A DNA stretch of 64,000 bases from Nonomuraea aurantiaca (GTDB lineage: Bacteria > Actinomycetota > Actinomycetes > Streptosporangiales > Streptosporangiaceae), in the NCBI RefSeq assembly GCF_020215705.1, contig NZ_JAIWNB010000040.1, positions 1 to 64,000 on the forward strand, read 5' to 3'. Under the pieces are notes generated by a model. The model was not told the origin of the DNA and ran no database searches. It saw only the letters and a list, made by a program, of their open reading frames with translations. The position numbers and the translations under genes were made by a program. The first letter of the stretch is position 1. Each line of letters begins with the position of its first letter. Below are positions 50,501-59,370 of this stretch, one piece after another.

Positions 50501-51994
50501 CTAGGAGCGAGCCGCCTCGTACTCGGGAAGCGCGGCCGGGGTGGTCCGGGCGGCCGGCCGCATGGCCAGGATCAGCACCGCCAGCCCGGCGAAGATGACC
50601 GCGGCGATGACGCCGGTGACGTGCAGGGCGGCGGTGAACGCCTCCCGCGCGGTGTGCAGCAGTTCCGCGCCCTGGCCGGCGGGCAGGTGCCGGCTGGCGG
50701 CGACCGCGCCGGCCAGGGAGTCGGACGTGCCGTCCATCCGGGCGCGGTAGACCACCCCGGCCACCACACCGAGCAGCGCGAAGCCGAGCGAACCGCCGAA
50801 GTAGTTGCTGGTCTCCGACATCGACGCCGCCGAACCGGCGCGCTCCGGCGGTACGGCCCCGACGACCAGCCCCGTGCCGAGCGCGAACAGCGGGCCGGTG
50901 CCCAGCGCCAGTACGGTGATGCCGATCATCACCAGCGGCAGGGCGCTCGCTCCGCCGACGCCGACCAGCAGCAGGCCGCCCAGCGCCGACCCCACCAGCC
51001 CGCCGGCGATGGCGGTCGGCTGCCTCATCCGCCGGGCCAGCGCCGGCGCGGCCATGGTGCCGACCGCCGTGCCCAGGCCCATGGGCGCGAACAGCAGCGC
51101 CGAGGCGACCGGCGAGAAGCCCAGCACGCTCTGCAGGTACTGGGTCACCAGCAGGCCCGTACCCGCCATGGCGATGCCGGCGAAGACCAGCGCGACGAGC
51201 ACGGCCGTGAACGGGCGGTTGCGGAGCAGCCGCAGGTCCAGCAGCGGCGTCTCCAGCCGCAGTTGCCGGCGCACGAACAGCACTCCGATGGCCGCGCCGA
51301 CGACGAGGGCCACCGCCGGCACGACCGGCACGCTCTCGACCGGCAGCTGTTTGATGCCGTACACCATCAGCAGCACCGCCACGAGCGACAGCCCGACGCC
51401 GGCCAGGTCCAGCCGGCCGGCCCGCTCGGTGCGGAACTCGGGCAGCAGGACCGGCCCGGCGAGCAGCAGCAACGCCATCGCCGGCACGGCGACCATGAAC
51501 ACCGATCCCCACCAGAAGTGCTGGAGCAGGAAGCCGGCGAGTACGGGCCCGAGCGCGCCGCCGGTGAACTGGCAGGTCGCCCAGATCGCGATGGCCTGCC
51601 CGCGCTGCCGCCGGTCATCGAACATGTTGGTGATCAAGGCGAGTGTGGACGGCATCAGGGTCGCGCCAGCGACGCCCAGCAGCGCCCGCGCCACGATCAG
51701 CATCAGCGGGCTGACCGAGAAGGCGGCGACGACCGACAGCACCGCGAACGCCGCTCCCCCGATCATCAGCAGCCGCCGGCGGCCGATCCGGTCGCCGAGC
51801 GTACCCATCGTGATGACCAGGCCGGCCACCATGAATCCGTAGCTGTCACTGATCCACAACTGCTCCACGTTGGTGGCGCCCAGGCCGGCGCTCAGCTGTG
51901 GGAGCGCGAGGAGCAGCGCCGTCATGTCCATCGCGACGAGCAGGGTCGGCAGCACCAGGACGAGCAGTCCCAGCCATGCCCGGTTGACTCGCAT
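50501..51994 (-). CDS. MFS transporter, DHA2 family (14 TM)
   Basis: A 497-residue exporter of the QacA/EmrB type with fourteen transmembrane segments. Motif A reads GTLGDRIGRRRLLMIGG and motif C lies near GALGPVLAGFLL. Proton-driven drug or metabolite export is expected. It is upstream of the marR gene on the same strand. An A/T-rich leader of about 40 bases precedes ATG 51994; no copy of the marR site is seen there, so the gene may use its own control. Confidence 0.92.
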   Translation of the reverse strand: MRVNRAWLGLLVLVLPTLLVAMDMTALLLALPQLSAGLGATNVEQLWISDSYGFMVAGLVITMGTLGDRIGRRRLLMIGGAAFAVLSVVAAFSVSPLMLIVARALLGVAGATLMPSTLALITNMFDDRRQRGQAIAIWATCQFTGGALGPVLAGFLLQHFWWGSVFMVAVPAMALLLLAGPVLLPEFRTERAGRLDLAGVGLSLVAVLLMVYGIKQLPVESVPVVPAVALVVGAAIGVLFVRRQLRLETPLLDLRLLRNRPFTAVLVALVFAGIAMAGTGLLVTQYLQSVLGFSPVASALLFAPMGLGTAVGTMAAPALARRMRQPTAIAGGLVGSALGGLLLVGVGGASALPLVMIGITVLALGTGPLFALGTGLVVGAVPPERAGSAASMSETSNYFGGSLGFALLGVVAGVVYRARMDGTSDSLAGAVAASRHLPAGQGAELLHTAREAFTAALHVTGVIAAVIFAGLAVLILAMRPAARTTPAALPEYEAARS

Positions 51995-52205
51995 ATCCGA
52001 AACTCCCTGTTTGTTCGGTCGATGTTTCGCCGGTTGGTCGGAGCGCTCCCGAGCTTCTTGACATCGCCGCGGAAGGGATCTCGCGGCTGCGACCGTGAAA
52101 AACTCGCGGGTAAGTTTTGGCGGGGGATGTCAAGACGACGGCGGCGGCTCCGACCAACCGGTCGAAGGGCCCCCGGCCGGGGCTCGCGACCACGAGGAGT
52201 ACGAG

Positions 52206-52577
52206 ATGAAGTTCCTGATCAGCATGCACATCAACCCGGCCGTGCTGGACGCGCTGACCGACGAGGAGAAGGCGGCGATCGGCGACGGCCACGGCGCGTT
52301 CATCGAGGCGCTGAAGAAGTCCGGCGAGCTGATCACCACGCAGGCGCTGGTCGATCCGTCGCAGGCGGCCGTGGTGTCCGTACGCAACGGCCAGCCGGTG
52401 GTGACCGACGGCCCTTTCCTGGAGGCGAAGGAGTATCTGGGCGGCTTCTACCTGATCGACTGCGAGAGCAAGGAGCGGGCGATCGAGCTGGCGACGCAGA
52501 TCCCGGACACCGCGATCGAGGGTCTGGGGGTAGAGGTGCGGCAGGTGATGTTCGCTGACGGACAATTGGAGGCATGA
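52206..52577 (+). CDS. DGPF-domain (YCII-related) protein
   Basis: A 123-residue YCII-like protein containing the DGPF signature (VVTDGPFLEAKEYLGGFYLI). Such proteins are dimeric alpha-beta barrels of uncertain function and are the usual genomic partners of ECF42 sigma factors. ATG 52206 is chosen because a purine-rich GAGG lies upstream and the ORF before it has no start signal. The stop overlaps the start of the sigma factor gene by 4 bp (ATGA), so the two are translationally coupled. Confidence 0.9.
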   Translation: MKFLISMHINPAVLDALTDEEKAAIGDGHGAFIEALKKSGELITTQALVDPSQAAVVSVRNGQPVVTDGPFLEAKEYLGGFYLIDCESKERAIELATQIPDTAIEGLGVEVRQVMFADGQLEA

Positions 52578-53794
52578 CGACATCAGCCATCGAGGACCTG
52601 CTGCGTGAGCTCACGCCGCAGGTCCTCGGCACGTTGGTACGGCGGTACGGGCAGTGGGAAGCCGGCGAGGACGCCGTGCAGGAGGCCGTCCTCGCCGCCA
52701 CCGTGCAGTGGCCGGCCGAGGGACTGCCGGACAACCCGCGCGGCTGGCTGATGACCGTCGCGTCCCGGCGGCTCATCGACCAGATGCGCAGCGACCACGC
52801 GCGCCGCGAACGCGAGTCGGCGACGGCCACCGAGGTAGTGCCGGAGGACGTGCCGGACACCGACGACACGCTCGTCCTGCTGTTCCTGTGCTGCCATCCG
52901 ACGCTGACCGCGGCCTCTCAGACCGCCCTGACGCTGCGTGCGGTCGGCGGCCTGACGACCGCTGAGATCGCCCGCGCCTTCCTGGTGCCGGAGGCCACGA
53001 TGGCGGCCAGGATCAGCCGGGCCAAGCAGCGCATCAAGGCCGCCGGCAGCTCCTTCAGCCTGCCGGAGGGCGCGGAGCGCGAGGAGCGGCTGCGGGTCGT
53101 CCTGCATGTGCTCTATCTGATTTTCAACGAGGGCTACACCGCCTCCTCGGGCAGCGAGCTGCACCGCACCGACCTCGCGCACGAGGCGATCCGGCTGGCC
53201 AGGATGGTGCACGCGCAGCTGCCCGAGGACGACGAGGTGACCGGGCTGCTCGCACTGATGCTGCTTACCGACGCCCGCCGGGAGGCACGTACGACGGCGA
53301 CCGGTGACCTGGTGCCGCTGGACGAGCAGGATCGTACGAAGTGGGACCGCGCGCTGATCGACGAGGGCATCGAGCTGGTCAAGGCGTCACTGGCCGGCCC
53401 GGCGCTGGGGCCCTACCAGCTGCAGGCCGCCATCGCCGCCACGCACGACGACGCGGCCACGGCCGCGGCGACCGACTGGGCGCAGGTGCACGCGCTGTAC
53501 CTGATCCTCGAACGGATCGCGCCCAACCCGATGGTCACCCTCAACCGGGCCATCGCGCTCGCTGAGACCGAGGGCCCGCCGGCCGGGCTGGCCCTGCTGG
53601 CCACGCTGGACAGTGATGAGCGGATGGCCGGGCATCACCGGCTGCTGTCCGTACGGGCGCATCTGCTGGAGAAGGCCGGCGACACGGCGGGGGCGTACGA
53701 GGACTACCGGCGCGCCGCCAAGTCCACCGCCAGTATCGCCGAGCAGCGCTACCTGGAGTCCCGGGCGAGCCGGGTGCGGACCTCGGGGTCCTAG
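52574..53794 (+). CDS. ECF sigma factor with C-terminal extension (ECF42 type)
   Basis: A 406-residue RNA polymerase sigma factor. The sigma-2 region (VLGTLVRRYGQWEAGEDAVQ) and sigma-4 helix-turn-helix (GLTTAEIARAFLVPEATMAA) lie in the first 190 residues. A long C-terminal part (DUF6596 and TPR-like helices, VLHVLYLIFNEGYTASSG) replaces a separate anti-sigma factor in ECF42. The extension and the upstream DGPF gene are the known hallmarks of the group; there is no linked anti-sigma gene. It should guide RNA polymerase to DGPF-type genes. Confidence 0.9.
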   Translation: MTTSAIEDLLRELTPQVLGTLVRRYGQWEAGEDAVQEAVLAATVQWPAEGLPDNPRGWLMTVASRRLIDQMRSDHARRERESATATEVVPEDVPDTDDTLVLLFLCCHPTLTAASQTALTLRAVGGLTTAEIARAFLVPEATMAARISRAKQRIKAAGSSFSLPEGAEREERLRVVLHVLYLIFNEGYTASSGSELHRTDLAHEAIRLARMVHAQLPEDDEVTGLLALMLLTDARREARTTATGDLVPLDEQDRTKWDRALIDEGIELVKASLAGPALGPYQLQAAIAATHDDAATAAATDWAQVHALYLILERIAPNPMVTLNRAIALAETEGPPAGLALLATLDSDERMAGHHRLLSVRAHLLEKAGDTAGAYEDYRRAAKSTASIAEQRYLESRASRVRTSGS

Positions 53795-53887
53795 GCTCCC
53801 CGCTGTTTTCTGGCCGCATGTCACAGATGGAGGGGCTGTCTCGTCTCGGGTCCGGAGACACGCTCTGGGATCTGGAAGGTGATGGTC

Positions 53888-54874
53888 ATGCGGGTGTTCG
53901 TGGCGGGCGGGGCCGGAGTGCTGGGGCGGCGGCTGGTGCCGCTGCTGGTGGCGCGTGGCCACGCCGTGACGGCGACGACGACGAGCACGGCCAAGCGGGG
54001 CTTGCTGGAGCAGCTGGGCGCCGAGGCGGTCGTGATGGACGGGCTGGATGCGGTGTCGGTCGGTGAGGCGGTGGCCCAGGCCCGGCCGGACGTGATCGTG
54101 CACCAGATGACGGCTATCTCCGGCAAGCCGGATATCAAGCACTTCGACCGCTGGTTCGCCACCACCAACCGGCTGCGTACCGAGGGTACGGACCACCTGC
54201 TGGCCGCCGCCGAAGCGACCGGTGTCTCCCAATTCGTCGCGCAGAGCTATGGCTCTTGGAACGGCATCCGCGAAGGCGGATGGGTGAAGACCGAGGAAGA
54301 CCCGCTGGACCCGACCAGCACGGGCAAGGGGGCGGAGGCGATCCGCCACCTGGAGGACGCGGTCGTCAAGGCCGGCGGCGCGGTCCTGCGCTACGGCGCG
54401 TTCTACGGGCCGGGCGCCACCGACGATCAGGTCGAGCTCGTGCGCAAGCGGCAGTACCCGGTCGTCGGGAACGGCGCCGGCTACAGCTCGTGGGTGCATC
54501 TCGACGACGCGGCGAGCGCCACCCTCCTGGCCGTGGAGCACGGGGTGAAGGGCGTGTTCAACATCGTCGACGACGAGCCGGCCCCGGCCCGCGAGTGGCT
54601 GCCCTACCTGGCGGCGTGCGCGGGGGCGAAGCCGCCGATGCGGATCCCGGTGTGGCTCGCGCGGCCGCTCGCCGGGCGTACGGCGGTGGCGATGATGACG
54701 CAGGGCCGCGGCTTCTCCAGCGGGACATCTCCGCCGGTGGCGAAGTCAGATGACCTCGAGGTTGGCCATCATGCCCATGTCCTCGTGTTCGGCGTTGTGG
54801 CAGTGAAAGAGGTACCGGCCGCGGTAGCCGTCGAAACGGGTGATGATCTCCACCGATTCGCCCGGCCGAAGTGA
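53888..54874 (+). CDS. NAD-dependent epimerase/dehydratase, C-terminus replaced
   Basis: A 328-residue extended short-chain dehydrogenase. It begins MRVFVAGGAGVLGRRLVPLL with a GxxGxxG NAD motif and keeps the RYGAFYGPGATDDQ segment. From about residue 275 the usual tail (GRGASNAKAKRELGW...) is missing. Instead the frame reads through sequence antisense to the multicopper oxidase gene to a stop at 54874, 129 bp inside that gene. The loss probably followed a deletion; activity may be lost. GGAAGG precedes ATG 53888; ATG 53882 is also possible. Confidence 0.75.
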   Translation: MRVFVAGGAGVLGRRLVPLLVARGHAVTATTTSTAKRGLLEQLGAEAVVMDGLDAVSVGEAVAQARPDVIVHQMTAISGKPDIKHFDRWFATTNRLRTEGTDHLLAAAEATGVSQFVAQSYGSWNGIREGGWVKTEEDPLDPTSTGKGAEAIRHLEDAVVKAGGAVLRYGAFYGPGATDDQVELVRKRQYPVVGNGAGYSSWVHLDDAASATLLAVEHGVKGVFNIVDDEPAPAREWLPYLAACAGAKPPMRIPVWLARPLAGRTAVAMMTQGRGFSSGTSPPVAKSDDLEVGHHAHVLVFGVVAVKEVPAAVAVETGDDLHRFARPK

Positions 54875-56335
54875 GACGGTGTCTTTGAGACCCGCGTCGT
54901 GCGGCAGCGGCGGCCGGCCGCTGCGCGAGAGCACCCGGAAGCCGACCAGGTGCAGGTGGACGGGGTGATGAACGTCGGCGACCAGCCGCCACACCTCGAC
55001 ATCGCCAAGACGCACGGTGACATCGGAGCGGGCGGGGTCGAACGGCAGCCCGCCGATCAGCCATCCGTGGTCGCCGTGCATTCGCCCGGTGCGGAAGGAG
55101 AACTCGCGCGTCCTGACGGCCTCCGAGCGGTGCCAGTCCGGTAGGTCAGCGGAAAGGGTGCCAGGGATGCGGCTGTCGTCGGTGGCCTTGCGCGCGATGC
55201 GGAAGGCCATCACGTCGCGGGTACGCCCGGAGCCCAGCCGGTTGACGATTCTCACGCGGCTGCCGACCGGAAGGCCCGTGAAGTCGATGATCACGTCGTA
55301 GCGTTCGGCGGGCGCGATCGGCAGCAGCCGGTGGGTGACCGGCGCCGCGAGCAGGCCCTGGTCGGCGCCGATCTGGACGAGGTCGAGCGGGCGCCCGTCG
55401 TCGAGTACCGCTTCGAGTTCGTAGTGGCGGGCGTTGGAGGCGTTGAGGATACGCAGCCGGTAGCGGGCCGCGTCGACCTCGTGCACGGGCCAGGGGGCGC
55501 CGTTGACCAGGATCACGTCGCCGAGAACACCCGCGAGATACGGATCCTGTACGCCCGGCCGCTCTCGCAGGGTGGGGTCGAGGGCGGGATAGGCGAGGCC
55601 GCCGTCCGCGGCGAACGCCCGGTCGGCGATCATAAGGGGCAGTTCGCGCCGCCCCGAGGGCAGACCGAGGGCGTCCTCGGCGTCGTCGCGGACGATCTGC
55701 AGCCCGGCCAGGCCGCGCCAGATCGCGGGGGCGGTGAAGTCCATCCGGTGGTCGTGGTACCACAGCAGCCCGGGCCGCTGATCCAGCGGGAAGGTGTAGT
55801 CGCGCGTCAGCTTGGTCACCGCCGCCCGCGGATCGTGCATGGCCTGCGCGGAGCCGTGCCCCATGTGCATGGTGGCCTTCGGCCAGCCCTCGGGCAGGAC
55901 GAGATCGGTCGGGTAGCCGTCGGAGGCCGCCGGGGTCCGTCCGCCGTGCAGGTGTACGACGGTCGGCACGGGCAGCTCGTTGCGGTGCGTCACGGTGATC
56001 GGCCGGCCGCGGCGCGCCTCGATCGTCGGCCCGGGGAAGGTGCCCTCGTACGTCCACAGCGCTGTCCTGACCCCGGGCAGGATCTCCGCGCTCGCTTCGC
56101 GCTGGGTGATCTCGTAGCGGTCGGCTCCGCCCGAGGTGCTGACCGGCGCCAGGACGGCGGGAATCGGCAGCGGCACGTGGAACGGCGGCGGTAGCGGTAC
56201 GGCACTGCGCAACTCGGCGCCGGTGATCGACGGCCGGCGGGCCAGCGCGGCCGAGGCCGACAGCCCGGTGGCCGCCATCAGCCCGAGCGACCCGCCGATG
56301 CCCAGAGCCCGCCGCCGGGTCAGACCCTCACGCAT
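54746..56335 (-). CDS. Secreted multicopper oxidase (CotA/bilirubin-oxidase type, Tat substrate)
   Basis: A 529-residue multicopper oxidase. The N-terminus is a twin-arginine signal (LTRRRALGIGGSLGLMAATG). Copper ligands are HLHGGRTPAASDGYP, WYHDHRMD, HPVHLHLVGF and HCHNAEHEDMGMM, the three cupredoxin-domain set for the type 1 and trinuclear sites. It would oxidise phenols, bilirubin or metals and reduce oxygen to water outside the membrane. The C-terminus (MGMMANLEVI) is complete. Its start overlaps the membrane-protein gene by 8 bp. Confidence 0.93.
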   Translation of the reverse strand: MREGLTRRRALGIGGSLGLMAATGLSASAALARRPSITGAELRSAVPLPPPFHVPLPIPAVLAPVSTSGGADRYEITQREASAEILPGVRTALWTYEGTFPGPTIEARRGRPITVTHRNELPVPTVVHLHGGRTPAASDGYPTDLVLPEGWPKATMHMGHGSAQAMHDPRAAVTKLTRDYTFPLDQRPGLLWYHDHRMDFTAPAIWRGLAGLQIVRDDAEDALGLPSGRRELPLMIADRAFAADGGLAYPALDPTLRERPGVQDPYLAGVLGDVILVNGAPWPVHEVDAARYRLRILNASNARHYELEAVLDDGRPLDLVQIGADQGLLAAPVTHRLLPIAPAERYDVIIDFTGLPVGSRVRIVNRLGSGRTRDVMAFRIARKATDDSRIPGTLSADLPDWHRSEAVRTREFSFRTGRMHGDHGWLIGGLPFDPARSDVTVRLGDVEVWRLVADVHHPVHLHLVGFRVLSRSGRPPLPHDAGLKDTVSLRPGESVEIITRFDGYRGRYLFHCHNAEHEDMGMMANLEVI

Positions 56336-56765
56336 GGTGGGCCTCCCGCCGTGGCAAGGGGCGGCGCTTGTCGTTACGTACGTAACCGCCGCCCAGCCAG
56401 ACGGCGATGAACAGCACGACGAGCGCGACGACGGTCATCACACCCAAGGGGATGTGCAACCACAGCGCGCCGTCCAATCCGGCGAAGTACTGCACGGTCT
56501 CGGCCGCCACCACCGCCGTCGTGGCCAGGAACGGCCAGACCTGACGCAGCCGGATCCACACCACGATCGCCACGACCACCTGCAGATAGCCGATGGAGGT
56601 GACCACATCGGCGCCGACCGCGTGCCAGCGCAGGCTGTCGAAGTCACCGGTCAGATACGCCCCGGCGAACACCGGCTGGCCGACGATCGCCACCACATGC
56701 GCGCTTACGACGGCCCGCAGTGTCCACTCCGTCGGTGTCGTCTGATGCGCGGGCATGGTGAGCAT
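56328..56765 (-). CDS. Small four-helix membrane protein, cotranscribed with the oxidase
   Basis: A 145-residue protein with four transmembrane segments (AVVSAHVVAIVGQPVFAGAY, VGADVVTSIGYLQVVVAIVV, VWPFLATTAVVAAETVQYFA, HIPLGVMTVVALVVLFIAVW). The family is unknown to me, although the His and Glu/Gln in the helices recall small heme or redox membrane proteins. It has AGGAGGG upstream and overlaps the multicopper oxidase gene by 8 bp, so the two are expressed together and may pass electrons or anchor the oxidase; that is inference. Confidence 0.75.
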   Translation of the reverse strand: MLTMPAHQTTPTEWTLRAVVSAHVVAIVGQPVFAGAYLTGDFDSLRWHAVGADVVTSIGYLQVVVAIVVWIRLRQVWPFLATTAVVAAETVQYFAGLDGALWLHIPLGVMTVVALVVLFIAVWLGGGYVRNDKRRPLPRREAHHA

Positions 56766-56780
56766 GCGATATCCCTCCTC

Positions 56781-56823
56781 ACGTTGTCCTCGCTTTCGCG
56801 AGACGTTGTTCTCGCTTTCGCGA
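56781..56823. repeat. 22-bp direct repeat in the divergent promoter region
   Basis: ACGTTGTCCTCGCTTTCGCG at 56781-56800 (then A) recurs at 56803-56823 with one substitution. Each unit contains a TCGCTTTCGCGA core that is itself partly palindromic. It lies between the LysR gene and the oxidase operon and may bind LysR or another regulator. Confidence 0.7.
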
Positions 56824-56851
56824 CCGGCATCGACGCTATGGCTCGTGAGTT

Positions 56852-56865
56852 ATCTTGTCTAAGAT
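56852..56865. promoter_or_regulatory. LysR-type box
   Basis: ATCTT-GTCT-AAGAT, a T-N11-A type inverted repeat, 33 bp before the LysR start. It may serve autoregulation and the divergent oxidase operon. Confidence 0.65.
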
Positions 56866-56897
56866 CAATATCGCTATGCTGTTATGTATTGAGGGGC

Positions 56898-57830
56898 ATG
56901 ATGGAGCTGAACACGCTCAGGCAGTTCCTGGTGGTGGCGCGGCTGCAACACCTCAGCCGCGCGGCCGAGGAGCTACGCGTCGCCCAGCCTTCGCTGAGCC
57001 GTACCATCGCCCGCTTGGAGAGCGAACTGGGCACCCCGCTGTTCGATCGCAGCGGCCGGCTCCGGCTGAACGACACGGGCAAGCTCTTCCGCGATTACGT
57101 CGAACGCTCTCTCGGTGAGCTCGACGCGGGCCGGCGAGCCGTCGCCGAGGCCACCAGCGAGGGTGTGGGGACGGTACGACTGGCGTCGGAGACGTTCCTC
57201 ACCCTCACGGGGCCGCTGGCGGCCTACAAGCGAGCTCATCCCTCCATCGAGGTCGAGCTCCGCTGGACGGCGGCCGAGGACATGGCCCGTCACCTGCGGG
57301 CCCAAGAGGTCGATCTGTGTGTCGCCTCGCAGCCGATCCACGCCGGGGGTTTGGAGGCGGTTCAGCTGCTCGATGAGGAGGTGTGGGTGGCCACGGCGCT
57401 CGATCATCCGCTGGCCGGCCGTACCTCGGTGAGCGTCGACGAGCTCGCCGATCAGCCCTTCGTCGCCGCCCGCAAGGGGCACTGGCAGCGTCGGCTCCTC
57501 GACCGGCTCTTCGCCGCCAGAGGCCTCACGCCGAAGATCGTCTGTGAGGTCGACGAGCTCAGCGCCATCGCCGACCTGATCGGCGCGGGGCTCGGCATCG
57601 GCCTCGTCCCTTCCTTCGCCCGGCATACCTCCGTCCGTGCCCCTATCGCCGCGATCACGGTCGACAGCCCGGACTGCCGTCGCGCGGTCACGCTGTACTG
57701 GGGTGCCGACAGCCACCTGTCGGCCGCGGCCCGCCTGATGCGTACCACGATCACCGGCTGGAACTGGATGGCTGGCGAGAAACGCGGGTTGGCGCCGGCA
57801 TCACATTCCGAGGGGCAATCTCGTCGGTAA
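56898..57830 (+). CDS. LysR-family transcriptional regulator
   Basis: A 310-residue regulator. The N-terminal winged helix reads LNTLRQFLVVARLQHLSRAA then EELRVAQPSLSRTIARLESE and the rest is a LysR_substrate domain with the ADLIGAGLGIGLVPSF effector-site segment. It is divergent from the membrane-protein/multicopper-oxidase operon and probably controls it. ATG 56898 has GAGGGG upstream; the next ATG (56901) is an alternative. Confidence 0.92.
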   Translation: MMELNTLRQFLVVARLQHLSRAAEELRVAQPSLSRTIARLESELGTPLFDRSGRLRLNDTGKLFRDYVERSLGELDAGRRAVAEATSEGVGTVRLASETFLTLTGPLAAYKRAHPSIEVELRWTAAEDMARHLRAQEVDLCVASQPIHAGGLEAVQLLDEEVWVATALDHPLAGRTSVSVDELADQPFVAARKGHWQRRLLDRLFAARGLTPKIVCEVDELSAIADLIGAGLGIGLVPSFARHTSVRAPIAAITVDSPDCRRAVTLYWGADSHLSAAARLMRTTITGWNWMAGEKRGLAPASHSEGQSRR

Positions 57831-57899
57831 CTAGCGAGACGCCGGTTTCACTGTTGCGGGCGTCCATGGCCGCATCATCTCGATCCAAGGAGCGACGAC

Positions 57900-58334
57900 A
57901 TGTCAACAGCTCAGGAAGCACGCAACAAGGAGACGTACCACCGCTTCCACGAGGTCATCAACAGCGGCGACCTGGAGGTCATCTCGAAGGCGGTCGACGA
58001 GCTCATTCACCCGGACGGGCGGTTCCACACGGCGGAGCGGACCGCCGTGCCCGCGCTGCAGGCACAAAAGCGCATATGGGAGATCCTCCTGCGCGCGTAT
58101 CCTGACATTCACGTAACGGTCGAGGACCTGATCGCCGAGGAAGACAAGATCGTCGTTCGGCAGACGGTCACCGGGACCAACTCCGGTGAATACCGGGGCA
58201 TGCCCCCGACGGGTAAAGCCGTCACCTACAACGAGATCTTCATCGTCCGCTTCGCTGACGGCCAGATCATCGACATCTGGGGAGTCGTCGACCTCTACTC
58301 ACAGCTGCGGCAACTCGGTCTCATCCAGGCGTAG
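57900..58334 (+). CDS. SnoaL-like ester cyclase family protein
   Basis: A 144-residue alpha+beta barrel protein of the SnoaL/NTF2-like group. The pattern YHRFHEVINSGDLEVISK...DELIHPDG...AYPDIHVTVEDLIAEEDK and GTNSGEYRGMPPTGK is typical of SnoaL-like ester cyclases found next to polyketide and other metabolic genes. No polyketide genes are nearby, so substrate is unknown. It starts at ATG 57900 with AGGAGCG upstream. The following 260 bp, to the integrase gene, hold no clear gene. Confidence 0.88.
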   Translation: MSTAQEARNKETYHRFHEVINSGDLEVISKAVDELIHPDGRFHTAERTAVPALQAQKRIWEILLRAYPDIHVTVEDLIAEEDKIVVRQTVTGTNSGEYRGMPPTGKAVTYNEIFIVRFADGQIIDIWGVVDLYSQLRQLGLIQA

Positions 58335-58594
58335 CGGAAGGTAGCGCGCCAGCGGAACTCCTCGCTCGCGAGGTGACATTTGCCGCCTTCCCAGAGATGA
58401 GGGATCGCCCTCACAGGCGGCGGCGCCAGGCTCGGCGCTGGCCGTGGCATCGGGCGTGACGCGCACGATCGACTTTTCGCGGGAACGCGGCGCCCCTGAT
58501 ACGGCGGTCGGTTCGAGGAAAATCTCGGGAAGGGGTGTAGCCAAGGTAAGCCCAAAACCCACAATCGCGATCTTGCTTGAGCAAGTCGAGCGGG

Positions 58595-59293
58595 TCAGCC
58601 GCTGGTCCGAGGGGCGAGCAGGCTGGTGATCTCGGCGATGGCGTCCGGTGAGGGCTTGAAGTAGCGCCGCAGGTTCTCCGCTTTCTTGTGCCGGGATTTG
58701 GCCATCAGCATCAGCAGGCTGGTGCCCGCCTCGCCCAGGTGGGTCAGCGCCGAGTGGCGGAATTCGTGCAGGTCCCAGCCCGTGCCGGGGCCGTTCAGCG
58801 CGGTGTGCTCGTCCAGCAGGGCGCGGGCCTGGCCGTAGGACAGGCGGGCCAGGCTGGTGTCGGGGCAGATGTTCCGGGGGCTGACAACCTTGCCGGGGCC
58901 GGGGCGGCGGTGGGTGATCAGTTGGTCGATCGCGGTCTTGGAGCGGGCGGGGGTCTGGCTGTCGGGTGCGGTCAGCCGCTTGGCCCAGGCGGGTACGGCT
59001 GGTGCGGTGTGGCCGTGCTCGCGGCACCAGGCCAGCCAGGACAGTACGGCGGCGCGGCGGGCGTTCCAGGTGTTGACGGCCGCACCGCCCCACAGCGCTT
59101 CCAGGGCCTCGCCGATCTCGTCGTCGGCCACCGCCGCGAGGGGGCGGTGCTCGCCGAGCCGTTGCGCGATCTTGCCGACGCCGGCGGCGTAGGCGCGCAC
59201 GGTGTTGGGGTTGGGCACGGTGTCGAGGAAGGCGTCGGCCGCGGCGCGGACCGTCAGGCGCTGGGCGGCTGGCAGCGGCGTCACGGCGGGCAC
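58595..59293 (-). CDS. Tyrosine site-specific recombinase with internal deletion
   Basis: A 232-residue phage-type integrase. The core-binding N-terminal domain (residues 10-110) and the C-terminal catalytic half are present, with His176-x-x-Arg179 (HEFRHS), His202 and the nucleophile Tyr211 (RRYFKP). The join SKTAIDQLI-THRRPGPGKVV near residue 127 lacks the segment, about 60-70 residues long, that holds the first catalytic Arg and the Lys in relatives of about 300 residues. It is therefore expected to be inactive. The upstream region has an inverted repeat at 59371. Confidence 0.82.
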   Translation of the reverse strand: MPAVTPLPAAQRLTVRAAADAFLDTVPNPNTVRAYAAGVGKIAQRLGEHRPLAAVADDEIGEALEALWGGAAVNTWNARRAAVLSWLAWCREHGHTAPAVPAWAKRLTAPDSQTPARSKTAIDQLITHRRPGPGKVVSPRNICPDTSLARLSYGQARALLDEHTALNGPGTGWDLHEFRHSALTHLGEAGTSLLMLMAKSRHKKAENLRRYFKPSPDAIAEITSLLAPRTSG

Positions 59294-59370
59294 GGCGTCC
59301 TCCTTGCCGCAGATAACAGGGCCGCTTCACGCAGCGGCCCGCTTTCGTTACCGCAGGTCGTGATCAGCGG

